In this document: piece by piece, positions 1-9,638 of the stretch | How positions within the stretch are numbered: the stretch's first letter is position 1 | Layout of the letters: every line of letters begins with the position of its first letter | Assembly: GCF_019320115.1 (NCBI RefSeq) | Contig: NC_089588.1 | Coordinates: 117,805,119-117,869,118, forward strand | Direction: 5' to 3' | DNA length: 64,000 nt | Origin: Miscanthus floridulus | Taxonomy: Eukaryota > Streptophyta > Magnoliopsida > Poales > Poaceae | Made by a program: the position numbers and the translations under genes | Notes under the pieces: model-generated | What the model was told of the DNA's origin: nothing | What the model saw: the letters and a program-made list of their open reading frames with translations, nothing else | Databases searched by the model: none

Positions 1-919
1 CACCTTTCCGATGAGTAGGCTTCTTGGATTAAGGCATCAGCAACCCAGGTAAATCAACTGTAGTAGAGCCGCGGAGGCATATGGATAATATCCAGAGATA
101 TATGATAATTAAAGAATATTTGAAAAAATATTAAACCATGACTTAGCTTGATTGACGGCCGTGTGGTAGAATCAGCGCGCGATCCTGACATTTTGCGCTC
201 AGGAGACCCCAGTGGTTGTAGCCCCGAGCATCAGCTTGCGAGTACATGGACATGAGCTGTAAAGTAGTTGGTCACCGTAGCCAAAGTAGTCGAAAACTGT
301 GACGAGTAGTCAGACAACTGGCTTGCTTCCAGCTCGGGATGCAGCCGGACAACTGGCTTGCCCTTGGCTCGAACAACTTGACGTAGTCGTACCATGACCC
401 GACTTCTTGAGGGAACTCTGAATGTACTTCGAGTTGTATTCTTGATAGGCCGAGGCCGCGTTCCGGAGCCCTGTCGAAAAAGAACTCAGACTATTCTCGA
501 AAGAACTCTGAATGCTTTCTGAGTTGAATTCTTGATAGGTTGATGCCGCGTTCTGGAGCCCCGCCGAAAAAGAACTCGGACTATTCTCGAGAGAACTCTG
601 AATGGTCGCGTTGTGAAGTCCTAATGGAAAAGAACTCGGACCAGCGTGGAAAACGGTTGGTCGTGAAATCTGAGTCGGATCAGACATCACAAGCCGCATG
701 AGTTTCCCGGTGATTTGATCTGCTGTAGTCGCCGAAATAGCGAGGTCTTCATGGTGATCCGAATCTTTGAGGAGACGGCCTTGAAGCTTGACGTTGTCGT
801 CCGCCTCGCAGATCCATGAACCGAAGATGAAGGTTGATCCCGTTGAGAAGATCATGTTGTCGAGGTCCATTGAGCTATCGGATGCAAATTCACCGAAAGC
901 CCCAACCTGGCGCGCCAGC
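1..919 (-). mobile_element. LTR retrotransposon internal region, partial, gag-like ORF
   Basis: Read on the minus strand, this stretch follows directly after the LTR at 920-1334. A PBS-like sequence (TGGCGCGCCAGG on the minus strand, 906-917) sits two bases inside the LTR end. An open frame continues on the minus strand to about 310. Its predicted product has no domain I recognise, but it contains a degenerate direct repeat of roughly 20-35 residues rich in Ser, Asn and Gln (about 420-640; repeated cores SSFSAGLQNAAS and SSFSTGLRNAAS). No protease, RT or integrase motif is visible, and the element runs off the left edge of the window. A non-autonomous or decayed element is the simplest reading. 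The 1-309 part has no recognisable coding sequence. Confidence 0.5.
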
Positions 920-1334
920 TGTCGATATTTCACCACCGATAGCCTGCCACGGGGGTACCTGGGGCAGTTTGTTCGGGCTCCAGCGTATGCAGAACTCGAC
1001 GATAAACGCAAGAGATAGTCGATTTATCCTGGTTCGGGCCATCGACCGTGATCGAGTAATAGCCCTATGTCCAGTCGGCGTTAGCCTTTGCGTTGGATTG
1101 ATTGTAAAGTGTTGTCTCTAATTCCCCCTCCGACCTCCCCATCTAAGGAGCCCTGCCCTCCTTTATATAGTCAGGAGGCCAGAGTCCTAGTCGGTTTACA
1201 ATGTAGAGTCCTAGTAGAATTACAGGGTAGTATTACTACTAGGATTATATGGGAGGAATCTTAATCAAACTAGATCTCCTCTCTTCCTTGCGGTGTATCC
1301 CGTGGGTCTTGCATCGATAGTAGCCCTGCCAACA
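920..1334 (-). repeat. LTR (415 bp) of a minus-strand retrotransposon
   Basis: On the minus strand the block begins TGTTGGCAGGG and ends ATATCGACA, the TG...CA form of an LTR. It carries a clear TATA box in the same orientation (CTATATAAAGG on the minus strand, about 1161-1171). The PBS-like sequence just beyond its 3' end sets the orientation. The partner LTR would lie left of the window, so it cannot be compared. Confidence 0.55.
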
Positions 1335-3145
1335 GTACAAAAGATTGCCAAATTTTCTTATACGTGAGTATGATATATGGGTCCCATATGGTTTCTAATT
1401 TTTTAATTAAAATATATCCAATATGGATCTCATTTTATTGATTAAATCATGAGAAATTCAAAGGTACAAACAAATGTCAAATCACATATACCATTCATTA
1501 GATATAATCATTTGAAGCTTGCAAATTAAGAAGCTAGAAGGATCTTTGTAACCAGGCACATGAGCACATGCATGGGCAGCAGGCTGCCAAATATTTGGCT
1601 ACCGTTTTGCTTGCCGCCAGTTCTGCCAATGTATAGGCGTGTTTGCTACTGGGCTATGCCAAGGTGCAGCTGGCGTGCCAACTATTGGACGCAAAGCCAA
1701 ACCCTGCCAAAAGTTGGGGCATAGTTGACACTATCCGAATTCGAATCCGAATCCGTACAGAAATATAAAAACAAATATAATATCGGTGATATCCGTCCGT
1801 ATCCGATCCGTTTTCATCCCTACGCGCACCGATAAATTGGTTTGGCAAGCTGGCCAGCCGGGGACACCAACCAAACACCGTACCGCGCCTGATGCAAGTG
1901 GCTGATATCAGTGCTTGCGTCATAGCAGCATTAATTGATGCCATGGGGGCCATGCAAGGGGCACGTAATGAATTGCTATCATGGGGGGCCATCAGGGGCG
2001 GAGCTACATTTACCAGGCCCATATAGATATAGGAAAATTCAGTCAGATCGGATACGTACGTCCGAGCGTCCGCGGCCTCCGCGAATACGCCCGGCAGCCG
2101 TTCTGCGCTCCTTCGTATTTCTCCGTGCGGCCGCTATGCGCCCCGTCGTATCCCCTTGATGAGTTGTGCTTCATAGAATTCGATATACCAAACGATAGCG
2201 GCGGCGGCAGGCGCCGGACGACGAGCAGCCGCCCAGCTGAGTCATCTGCAGGTATACGTCTCAACATCTTCATCCAATTAGTCTGCTCGTTTAGTCATGT
2301 TTCCTTTTTTTCTCTTCCAATCTCTCCTTAGAGCTAGAGAATAAGTAAATTAGCCCTAACTCGAGCAGAACGCATCAGCAATTGCTGGTGGCTACCGGGC
2401 AGTGATCAGCGACACCGATCCATCCACCATCAGGCATCCGACGTTCAGAAGCCGCAAGCCACAAAATACACAAAACTTTGTTTTATTTTGTGTCATTAGA
2501 TTATATTATTGCACGGTCGCATTGGACTATTTAATTTTAATTGTAGGATAAGATTTTTTTGTGTAAAATTGATTATTGAAATGGTAAATTAAAACAATAT
2601 TTTTATTCTCTTGCAGACTTATAGAAATATGAAAAGGAGTGGTGATGCTGCCTCTCTTTGTCAAAAATATGCATCAAAGAATATATTCTGCAATGACCTT
2701 TATCAAGAATAAGTTGAAAAACTCTGTATGCTTTTTTTTCTTTAATTATGTTTTGTATAATTCATATACTTATGTACCGACATGTTAAATTTAGTTAACA
2801 AAACTTTTGACAATAGACCACTATAGCTACAAATCCTAGCTACGCACTGGGGCCATGCAAGGGGCACCTAACGAATTCTGGAAACCGGCCAATCAAACGT
2901 GTGCATGGAGGGCCACAAAGTCTCAAACCGCGCCAGATGCAAGTGGCTGATGTCAGTGCTTGCGTCCAGCAATGACGCCATGTGGATATCGTGAATCAAT
3001 GATCATCTCTCTGCACCTCAGCCGAATCCAAGCTTTCCTTCAGGTTTTTTTTTATTGTCTCTCATCTGGTAGAACTGTAGCATCTGTTCGTACACACGCC
3101 CACTCAATACACGTATACTACTCATATCACCCGTGTATAAACAAA
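1335..3145. other. Intergenic DNA with a duplicated segment and MITE-like scraps
   Basis: No convincing gene is seen. About 1720-1830 is a fragment of an element with alternating 'atccgaat/atccgtcc' motifs, ending in a sequence resembling hAT-type MITE ends. Two short segments occur twice: a 'gatgcaagtggctgat.tcagtgcttgcgtc' block at about 1891-1922 and 2936-2967, and a 'gccatgcaaggggcac.taa.gaatt' block at about 1949-1975 and 2852-2878. Their order is reversed between the two sites although the strand is the same. The rest is AT-rich and unremarkable. Confidence 0.4.
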
Positions 3146-3377
3146 CCTATAACTACATCTAGATCTGAAGACCTTTGATTTGATAGGCGCCAGGCACGTC
3201 ACGAAACCTATAACTACACCTAGATCTGAAGACCTCTGATTTGATAGGCACAACGGGCACGACACGATCCCTTATATTACCTAAATCCTCTGATTTGTTA
3301 AGCGCGGCGCAACGGGCACGTCACGATCCCTTATATTAAGGGAATCCTTTGATTTGCTAAGCGCGACGGGCACGTCA
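3146..3377 (+). repeat. Tandem ~60-bp repeat carrying TGACGTG (bZIP-type) motifs
   Basis: Four imperfect units of about 50-62 bases run head to tail. Units 1 and 2 share 'cctataactacatctagatctgaagacct', and units 3 and 4 share 'gatcccttatatta'. All contain 'tttgat/tttg..taggc/aagcg' followed by a GGCACGTCACG core. The core CACGTCA (TGACGTG on the other strand) is exact at 3195-3201, 3317-3323 and 3371-3377, and mutated in unit 2 (CACGACA). ACGT-core sites of this kind are bound by plant bZIP factors. The array ends about 140 bases upstream of the TATA box of the next gene. Confidence 0.65.
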
Positions 3378-3381
3378 CGGT

Positions 3382-3530
3382 CCAATGGTCACGCAAAAAA
3401 TGGCGAACAAAGTCCCGGTGAGCACCTGCGTGAGTCACGACTCGAACGCAGGCGGGCGTGGACGCGCACCTGCCGTCGTTGCCAACCGCACTACAGGCGG
3501 TCGTCAGCTTTCCTTCTGGTTATAAATATA
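3382..3530 (+). promoter_or_regulatory. Core promoter of the ADP-ribosyltransferase-like gene
   Basis: A CCAAT box lies at 3382-3386, a GCN4-like TGAGTCA at 3431-3437 and a strong TATA box (TATAAATATA) at 3521-3530. The TATA box is 85 bases upstream of the ATG at 3615, giving a short 5' leader. Although the reading frame is open further upstream, the TATA box lies inside that extension, which argues against an earlier start codon. Confidence 0.7.
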
Positions 3531-3614
3531 TCCTTTTCCTCCCTGCGTTCATCCATCCGTCCGTCCTCCAAATTAAATCCATCGTGTGTACCCTTTCATT
3601 CATTGCTAGGAAAG

Positions 3615-6406
3615 ATGTCAATCCCTTCAGATTCACCGGGGAGAGGCTGTGCAGCTGCCTTTCCACAACCTGTAGCCAATGAATCTGAAACTCAGGGATT
3701 GGTGCGAACTGTTTACGACTGCAATTGTCGGTTGGCAGATCCACCATTGGATGATATCATATACAGAAGTAGTGATAGGGAAGGAGACATCCTCCGCCAT
3801 CTGTTTCGTTGGGACTCGAGGCATTATGGAGAGATCTTTGAAAATGGATTCGAAGCAAGGCCTCAGGGCAACACTCCCAACATCACCTACTTCGATTTGC
3901 GTCACTTTGTGCATTATGGAGGTAGGCCTCTTGATCCAAGTAGGCCTCCCTCTGCCTTCATTAGCACCACCCTGTGTAGTGCATGGCGTCCTATCCCTAC
4001 TCTCCAACCTGGAGAACAGACTCGAGCCTATCGTTACGAGATCTTTGCTCCTGGTGGTATTTGGGTTAGGCAGACCCTTGCCAATCAGTACCAATACGAT
4101 GCTCAAGACGAAGTTGCCTTTGTTCGTCGCATTGCACCTCAATACATTCGATCTGCTCAATCATTCATCGCCACTCGTGAACGTGACTCCAGGTAAGTAC
4201 TTACTTGGTGATCTTAATTTTAATTTTACAAATTATAAGGACTTAGGCCCTGTTTGGTTACCCCTCCTAAAAGTTTTAGGAGCTAAAATCTGGATATAAT
4301 TTGCCTAAAGAACCAAATACCTCCTCCTAAAAGCTTCTAAAAACTTTAGGAGGGACAAAAAACTTTAGGAGCTCCACCCCTCCTAAAAGCTCATAAAGTC
4401 CATCCTGGACCCCCAATATCCCTCCTTTATTGCCCTGCCCACTAAAATCTCCTAAAGAGGAGGGCTACATGGTCTATTTGCTAGTGTATTTATTGCTTTT
4501 AGTTTGTTTTAGGAGATGGAACCAAATACTCTTTTAGAAGGTTTTGGTAGCCTAATAAAAGCTCCTAAAACTTTTAGCTCCTAAAAATTTTAGGAGCTTG
4601 GAACCAAACAAGGTCTTAGACACAAGAATTAGGGTTTGTTTGGTTCCAAATAAGTCACCTAATTATAAGTTAAAAAGTAAAATAAGTGACTGATTTTGCC
4701 AAACACCACCAACTTATAAGTCACCCCTGCTTATAAGAAATAAGCTAGTTCACCCCTGCTTAAAACTTATAAGCCACCCTTTTCCGCGTGGGGCCCACAC
4801 CTTTCACTTAACAGGCATGAGCTTATAAGTCATCTACGACCAAATAGGCATGACTTATAAGTCACTGGTTTTCAGTCACCTGACTTAATAAGTCACCTGA
4901 CTTATGGAAACCAAACAGGGCCTTAAGGTGAGGAGTAGAATGACCATGTTACTCCTTCAATCTTTATGTCTCTATATTAAATACAACCAGCCTTTTATAG
5001 GATATAGGGAACAATTGCATGGGGAAGAGTAGACACCATGGGGAGTAGTATAAGTAAACTATATTAAAGAGGGGCAACATAGGAAGAATATGTCAAAAAG
5101 GTGCATAGAAGTCTAAATGGACTTATATTTGGTGCATTTGGGAGAAGTTCAAATGGACTTATGTTTAGAAATAGAGGGAGTAATTTGGTTTTGCTCAACC
5201 CCAGGTGCCTAAAAATTCCTTCTTCATCCAAATGCTGATTTCACGCTTTTCAATTAATTACTTACTTCCTCTGATTGCAAATATAAGTCAATTTGGCATT
5301 TTTTGCAATTTACCAAATATAAGTCCATCAACAACTTAAATGCACATTTTGGCTTCATTCTTCCATGTCTGCCCCTACTTAAATACATCCTAATTAATGC
5401 TGTAAACTTGGCACCCATCTTAACTCTAGCGATAATTAATGAGCAATAGGGTCATTGTATCCGTCACCTTAATTCTTGTGACCTAGCCCAAATGAACTTA
5501 TATTTGGAGTCAGAAGAAGTAGGTGTTTTCAATTGGTATTATTGTGAAAATCCTATGCACTTGTTGTGGAAATTTTATTGTTGACTTTATGCAGTTCATA
5601 AAACTTAATTTTGTATTTGTTTTCAATGAAATAATTATTTTGTGTTTAGTTTTTATGTATTGTAGGTTTTAGTAACCATTTTTGTGTTAGTTTTTTTTCA
5701 TATTTCGTAGGGTTTACTAAATCTTTTGGTGTTAGTTTTTGTATTTCGTAGGGATTCACCAAGGTTCAATATATCTTTTGTGTCTGGTCTATATACCTTT
5801 TATTTCTTTCTTTTTATTTTGAACCTTAAGATTGGGCCATTTCGTCAATCCCGTGAAGTTTTTTTTTTCAATTAATTACTGAGGCTTTTTTCAATCTGTA
5901 CTATAGTCATGTATTTGTCGTGAAAATTTGATCGCCTGTGACTTTCTTCAAAAATCAGGCGTCTGTCATATAGACAGGCCCATGTAATTGATTGACATTT
6001 TAGTCATTTGTTGAATAAAGTATTAAGATTTTAAATTAGGGTTGCAAACTAACGTGTGCTGTTCAAGGATTTTTTTTTAAAACATCGACATTAAGGGATC
6101 CAAATAGTAGTTAACGAGTAATATACATTTATTTAGGTTCCCTTTTTCCTTTTTAATTTGTTGCACAGTTGTGTAAGATGGAGCAGAGAAGATCGCATAA
6201 TAAGAGTAAACGGGCATTACAATCCACAGTCACATCCGCCCTGGTTGCTCAACATCCGGAGGCCTGTATTTGATTATGTTGCTGAGAACGGCACACATCC
6301 GCCTCTAACCATCAGCATTTGGGGACCACAGTTGCCAGATGGCAGGAGAGAGAAAAGAGATGCCTCGGATGAAGAATTAAGGATGGCATCCCACAATGAT
6401 GTTTAA
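3615..6406 (+). CDS. ADP-ribosyltransferase-fold protein (pierisin/enterotoxin-A-like domain), two exons
   Basis: Exons are 3615-4192 and 6169-6406. The GT-AG intron splits a Ser codon (AG|T) and the frames join exactly, giving 271 aa. Seen: an 'LFRWDSR' strand with Arg65, followed by 'EIFENGFEAR'; an 'FISTT' motif at Ser117-Thr119; and 'QDEVAF' with Gln164 and Glu166. This R / S-T-T / Q-x-E set, in this order and spacing, is the NAD-binding and catalytic signature of the R-S-E class of mono-ADP-ribosyltransferases. The QxE form is known from pierisin and scabin (guanine-modifying) and from C3 exoenzymes, while ExE is usual in arginine-specific enzymes. No signal peptide or membrane segment is visible, so a cytosolic or nuclear site is inferred. 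No frameshift or stop interrupts either exon. The last 12 codons come from unrelated duplicated DNA, so the natural C-terminus may be lost. The target is unknown. The fold assignment is fairly sure; enzymatic activity is inference. Confidence 0.75.
4246..4615. mobile_element. Tourist-type (PIF/Harbinger) MITE in intron
   Basis: The ends are GGCCCTGTTTGG and, inverted, GACCTTGTTTGG, flanked by TTA target duplications (4243-4245 and 4616-4618). The interior is non-coding, AT-rich and full of short inverted 'cctaaaa/ttttagg' motifs. It lies in the intron of the ADP-ribosyltransferase-like gene. Confidence 0.85.
4632..4922. mobile_element. Second Tourist-type MITE in intron
   Basis: The terminal inverted repeats are GGGTTTGTTTGG and GGCCCTGTTTGG, flanked by TTA (4629-4631 and 4923-4925). 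The interior repeats 'cttataagt(c)' in both orientations, so it is a different family from its neighbour 16 bases upstream. Confidence 0.85.
4952..5180. mobile_element. Stowaway-like MITE in intron
   Basis: It begins CTCCTTCAATC, ends AAATAGAGGGAG and is flanked by TA (4950-4951 and 5181-5182). The TIR is short and imperfect, so this is the weakest of the four intronic MITE calls. Confidence 0.6.
5265..5519. mobile_element. Stowaway-type (Tc1/mariner) MITE in intron
   Basis: CTTCCTCTGATTGCAAATATAAGT at the left end matches the inverted right end CTTCTTCTGACTCCAAATATAAGT. TA target duplications flank it (5263-5264 and 5520-5521). It has no coding capacity. The rest of the intron (5520-6168) is T-rich and featureless up to the 'tttgttgcacag' acceptor. 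Confidence 0.75.
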
Positions 6407-6429
6407 AATCTTCCATGATTGCTTATACC

Positions 6430-7625
6430 ATGCTTTAAATCTTCTGCAAACTGGCCCAAGTCTTTGTCAACGCATTTGATGTGGCTCTCAAATCTGTACA
6501 ATAATTCCCAAGGTGCCTACAAATACAATTAGATATCCACACAAAACAAGTGGCACCGAGTAAAATGGGAAGACTATCAAAAGTGGACTTCATTCCTAGA
6601 GCGGTTTGGATACCCCAAATTGCTCTAATTCGGCATGGGGATAGGTGAGGTGACATTGTAATTTGTATTCTAGAATTAGATTTTACGTAACTGCTGTTAG
6701 GCTTCTGAAAATCTCTCCTCACTCCTCACTTCCCCGCCGCCTTTGCCTCCGCCTCCTCTCTGCTCTCCCGCCGCCGCCTCCTCTTCTCCTCTCCCGTCGC
6801 CGCAGCTTCCTTCCCTGCCGCCTCCCCCGCTCCCCTGCACCCCCACCGGTCCCCCAACGCCATTGCCTCCTCCGCTCCCCCGCCGCAGCCGCCTCCTCCC
6901 ATGCTGCCGCTCCCTAGCTCCCCCGCCGCCTCCTCCACTCCCCCGCCGCCGCTGCATCCAATCCTCCCCCGCCGTGTGTTAGATCCGTCGCACCCTGTCG
7001 GTTGCGAGTCGACGCGCGGATACGGGTCGACACGCCAAATTTTTTTTGGATTCATGAGTCCAGGTGACACTGTGGGGGAGGGGATTAATTGGTGGTCAAG
7101 GGAATTAATTGGTGGTCAACTCGATTAGTCGGATTGTCAGACCGATTAATCGGCTGGTCAATTTTAGATCCCATTTCACCCTAATCTACTCGTTGCCCTG
7201 CCGATCACTGATTAGTTGGCCGATTTATCGGCTGTTCGGCATATTTTTTCATCACTGATCATCACTCCAAGAAGCAATCAGTGCTAGAAATGTCATCTAC
7301 AATTCATCAAACTACAGCTTAGTATCCCCAACAATAAAAAAAATTGTCTAAATATTAAGCAAACGGAAGAAATGAACAATTGCAGCCGAACAAATTCATT
7401 TTCCAGCTTAAAAAAAATGCTGTTGAGCTCACGCATGGTGGAGAGGATCCTCTGCAGGTCGCCTTCCAGGGTGCTCGAGTCTGCTCGATCCCAAACACAA
7501 ACCAACCCAGTAAGGGGGCGAGCAACCGAAGGAGGTAAATAATTCCATAATCCATGAAAGGGAAGCGCGAAAGTCTCACACTCTAGGTAGTCATCGATGT
7601 ACACGCCGGTGCGAGCGATCGCCAT
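6430..7625 (-). pseudogene. ING2: ING2-like gene fragment, copy A (rearranged)
   Basis: On the minus strand, exon 1 begins at 7625 (start MAIARTGVYIDDYLE). Exon 2 lies near 7485-7425 (core DLQRILSTMREL). An exon encoding 'SHIKCVDKDLGQFAEDLK' lies near 6490-6430. These match the N-terminal ING domain of plant INHIBITOR OF GROWTH proteins, which read H3K4me3 through a C-terminal PHD finger. The PHD exons and the middle exon are missing, and the 'SHIK' exon has an extra base near its acceptor. An unrelated GC-rich insert (6722-7255) splits the fragment. It cannot encode a working protein. It matches copies B and C but differs enough to be an older, separately rearranged duplicate. Confidence 0.75.
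6722..7255. other. C-rich low-complexity insert within copy A
   Basis: From 6722 to about 6985 the plus strand is almost pure C/T/G built from 'ccgccgcctcc' motifs, so long open frames on both strands here are composition artefacts. From about 6990 to 7255 there are repeats of 'gattaattggtggtcaa' and 'gattaatcggctggtc'. The insert interrupts sequence that is continuous in copies B and C, so it entered copy A alone. I see no TIR or target duplication. Confidence 0.5.
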
Positions 7626-7639
7626 GCCGGCCGGTTTGC

Positions 7640-8539
7640 GGGTGGATTCCGTGGCTCCGGGCTTTGATTTGGGGATTAGGGTTTCGAAGGAGGAAGAGAA
7701 AGGTGGGGAAATTTCTCTGTAATTCGAGAGATTTGGGGATATGTGTGATTACATCATAATCTATCTGGTTTGGAACGATTATTTTCGCTTGGTCTACGGG
7801 GGGTTTTCTGGTCTAGCCCGTGAGCCTTAAGGTCGTGGTCCAACAGTTTACTGGGCCTGCCAAGTTTTGAACCGTACCATCTGGTTTCGTAAATTCAATT
7901 CAATGTTGTCATATTCAATTCAGTCCCTAAAACGAAAGGGGTTGATTCACTGTCATCTCAACAATGAAATAGTTAATTCACTTTGAAATTCAAACCACAT
8001 CCAAATTGCTCATCATAAAGCACGTGATTTTGGGGTAAAATTCAAATTCAAAAGCGCGATAGGTAGGGATTCTGTGTGTCGCAGCTCTTTTTCGTTTGGG
8101 TTGAGTCTCTTTTTTTGTTTTGCTATAATATATCGAAGCTCTGTTGATGAACCTAACATGAGTCACGCATCGTGTTCCTTTCCTTTAGAATTTTCATGTC
8201 AGAAAAAGCTCTGCAACCCACTACCATCAATCAACCATGGGATGACGACCCTAAAAAAAAATTAACGCTGACAGGTACCACATCACAATCCATTATTCGT
8301 GCAGAATACGCTCAACATTATTTGAATGCCGTCACAAACTTAGCAATGCTAGTACACATAATCCATGTTCACTGAATGAAACAGTCTAAGTATGAGAAAC
8401 ATGTGCCACCTACACGGGCACTTTATGGTAGCCAGCGGCAGGCAGGACCATCTGCCGCCTCATGGAATGCATGGGATATCCAAGTCACGAAGCTGTGTAA
8501 CGTCCACAACCTCGGTCATCGATAAGGCCGTCCGGATGG
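7640..8539. repeat. Copy A upstream region of the ING2-like fragment
   Basis: 7640-7935 matches the sequence upstream of the ING2-like start in copies B (27280-27560) and C. The next ~490 bases (about 7940-8430) are absent from B and C and hold no recognisable gene. Matching resumes near 8430 and runs into the small divergent ORF. This places an ~1-kb intergenic spacer between two divergently oriented gene remnants. Confidence 0.55.
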
Positions 8540-8635
8540 TCATGCGCTGCACGCTCTCCAGACCGCGGGCGAGATGGTTGCCACGGCCACAAGGACAAGG
8601 AGGATAGTCGTGGTGAGGATGGCGAGATTGGCCAT
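8540..8635 (-). pseudogene. Small ORF with N-terminal hydrophobic segment, copy A
   Basis: The start codon is at 8635 on the minus strand. The 31 predicted residues begin MANLAILTTTILLVLVAVAT, a plausible signal peptide or membrane anchor, then stop soon after a Pro-Ala. In another frame the DNA continues with a sensible peptide, so a frameshift has probably truncated a longer secreted protein. Homologous remnants lie at 27690-27752 (-) and 51636-51734 (+). The family is not recognised. Confidence 0.35.
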
Positions 8636-8916
8636 TTTCCCGCGTTTTGGTGGTGATGGTTGTGTTGGTGCTTGTGGTGGCTTGGAGTGACTTCTTGGTG
8701 GTGCTGGAACAGGAGGCACATTTGATTTTTGTAGGTCCCCTGGCGATGTACTACTTAATTTGGTACCCGTAATTGCACTAGAATTAATTAATGATGGTAT
8801 TTAGTGCTGATAACATAGGAGTTGTGCGTTCGCTCCGTACAATTAATCAACTTCAACGTTTGGCAAACTAAACTTTGGATCCTTTTTTTTATTTTTTTTC
8901 TCCATCACTCAACTGA
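8636..8916. other. Short intergenic stretch left of the CACTA element
   Basis: The first part, up to about 8735, still resembles copies B and C. The remainder is AT-rich with homopolymer T runs. The last three bases (TGA, 8914-8916) form the CACTA target-site duplication. No gene is seen. Confidence 0.4.
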
Positions 8917-8939
8917 CACTACTACAGGAATCAATTTGC

Positions 8940-9235
8940 GCAGCATGGCCAAAATGGGCTCCGTGGCGGGCACCTCTTTTGCCCGCCACAGTTAACCGGT
9001 GGCCGGCCAGCGAGACCGGCCACCGAGGTGCCCGCTGCGGGAAAAGGGTTTACCGCGGCGGGCCACCTTACTTGCCCGCCGCAGGAAATCGTTATTTACC
9101 GCGGCAGGCGGTATGAATCGCCCGCCGCGGTTAATACGATTTACCGTGGTGGGCTCTTTAAACTGCCCGCCGCGGTAAAGAGTTGATTTACCGAGGCGGG
9201 CGCTTTATCTTGCCCGCCGCGGTAAAGCCTGTACA
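8940..9235. repeat. Left subterminal repeats of the CACTA element
   Basis: At least ten copies of a motif near 'taccgcggcgggc' occur in alternating orientation ('gcccgccgcggtaa'). They are separated by short spacers and carry point changes. Matching arrays lie at the right end and, unusually, in the middle of the element. Confidence 0.85.
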
Positions 9236-9638
9236 AATACACAGCACCACCCCTTCATCTTCTCCACAGGTCTTCCTCTCTCAAACTCATGGGGGGAGGC
9301 TTTGCCCTAAAATTTGAGGAAACTTTTGATTTGAGTTGAAAGGCTTAGATTTGAGGGAGGAGGACATCATAAGAGGTTCATAAAGGCTCTCCCTCTCTCC
9401 TTCCATCCTCTCTCTCTATTTCCATCACCTAGAGTTCTCTCTAGATCTAGATCTAGATCAATTTTAATGGAAAAAATGATGTCATGTATTTCTTTAACTT
9501 TAGATTCATCATAGATGCATGCTTCATCTTCCACATCATCATTTCCTCTCTCTTTTCATGATTTTGGACGTAAAAATCATCAATTTCTTCTAATTCTTCT
9601 TTATTTAATATTGATTGTGACGGATAATGTTCGCAGGT

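Noticed and set aside
3354..3614. An upstream extension of 87 codons to the ADP-ribosyltransferase-like gene
   Set aside because: The TATA box (3521-3530) lies inside it and the residues are Arg/Ser-rich with no domain. The ATG at 3615 fits a normal leader.
3633..4160. A 175-codon antisense frame opposite the ADP-ribosyltransferase-like exon
   Set aside because: Shadow of the true exon; it has no splice or promoter support and no domain.
6697..7070. Gly/Arg-rich and Pro-rich frames
   Set aside because: They read a CCG/CCT low-complexity insert in three frames on both strands.
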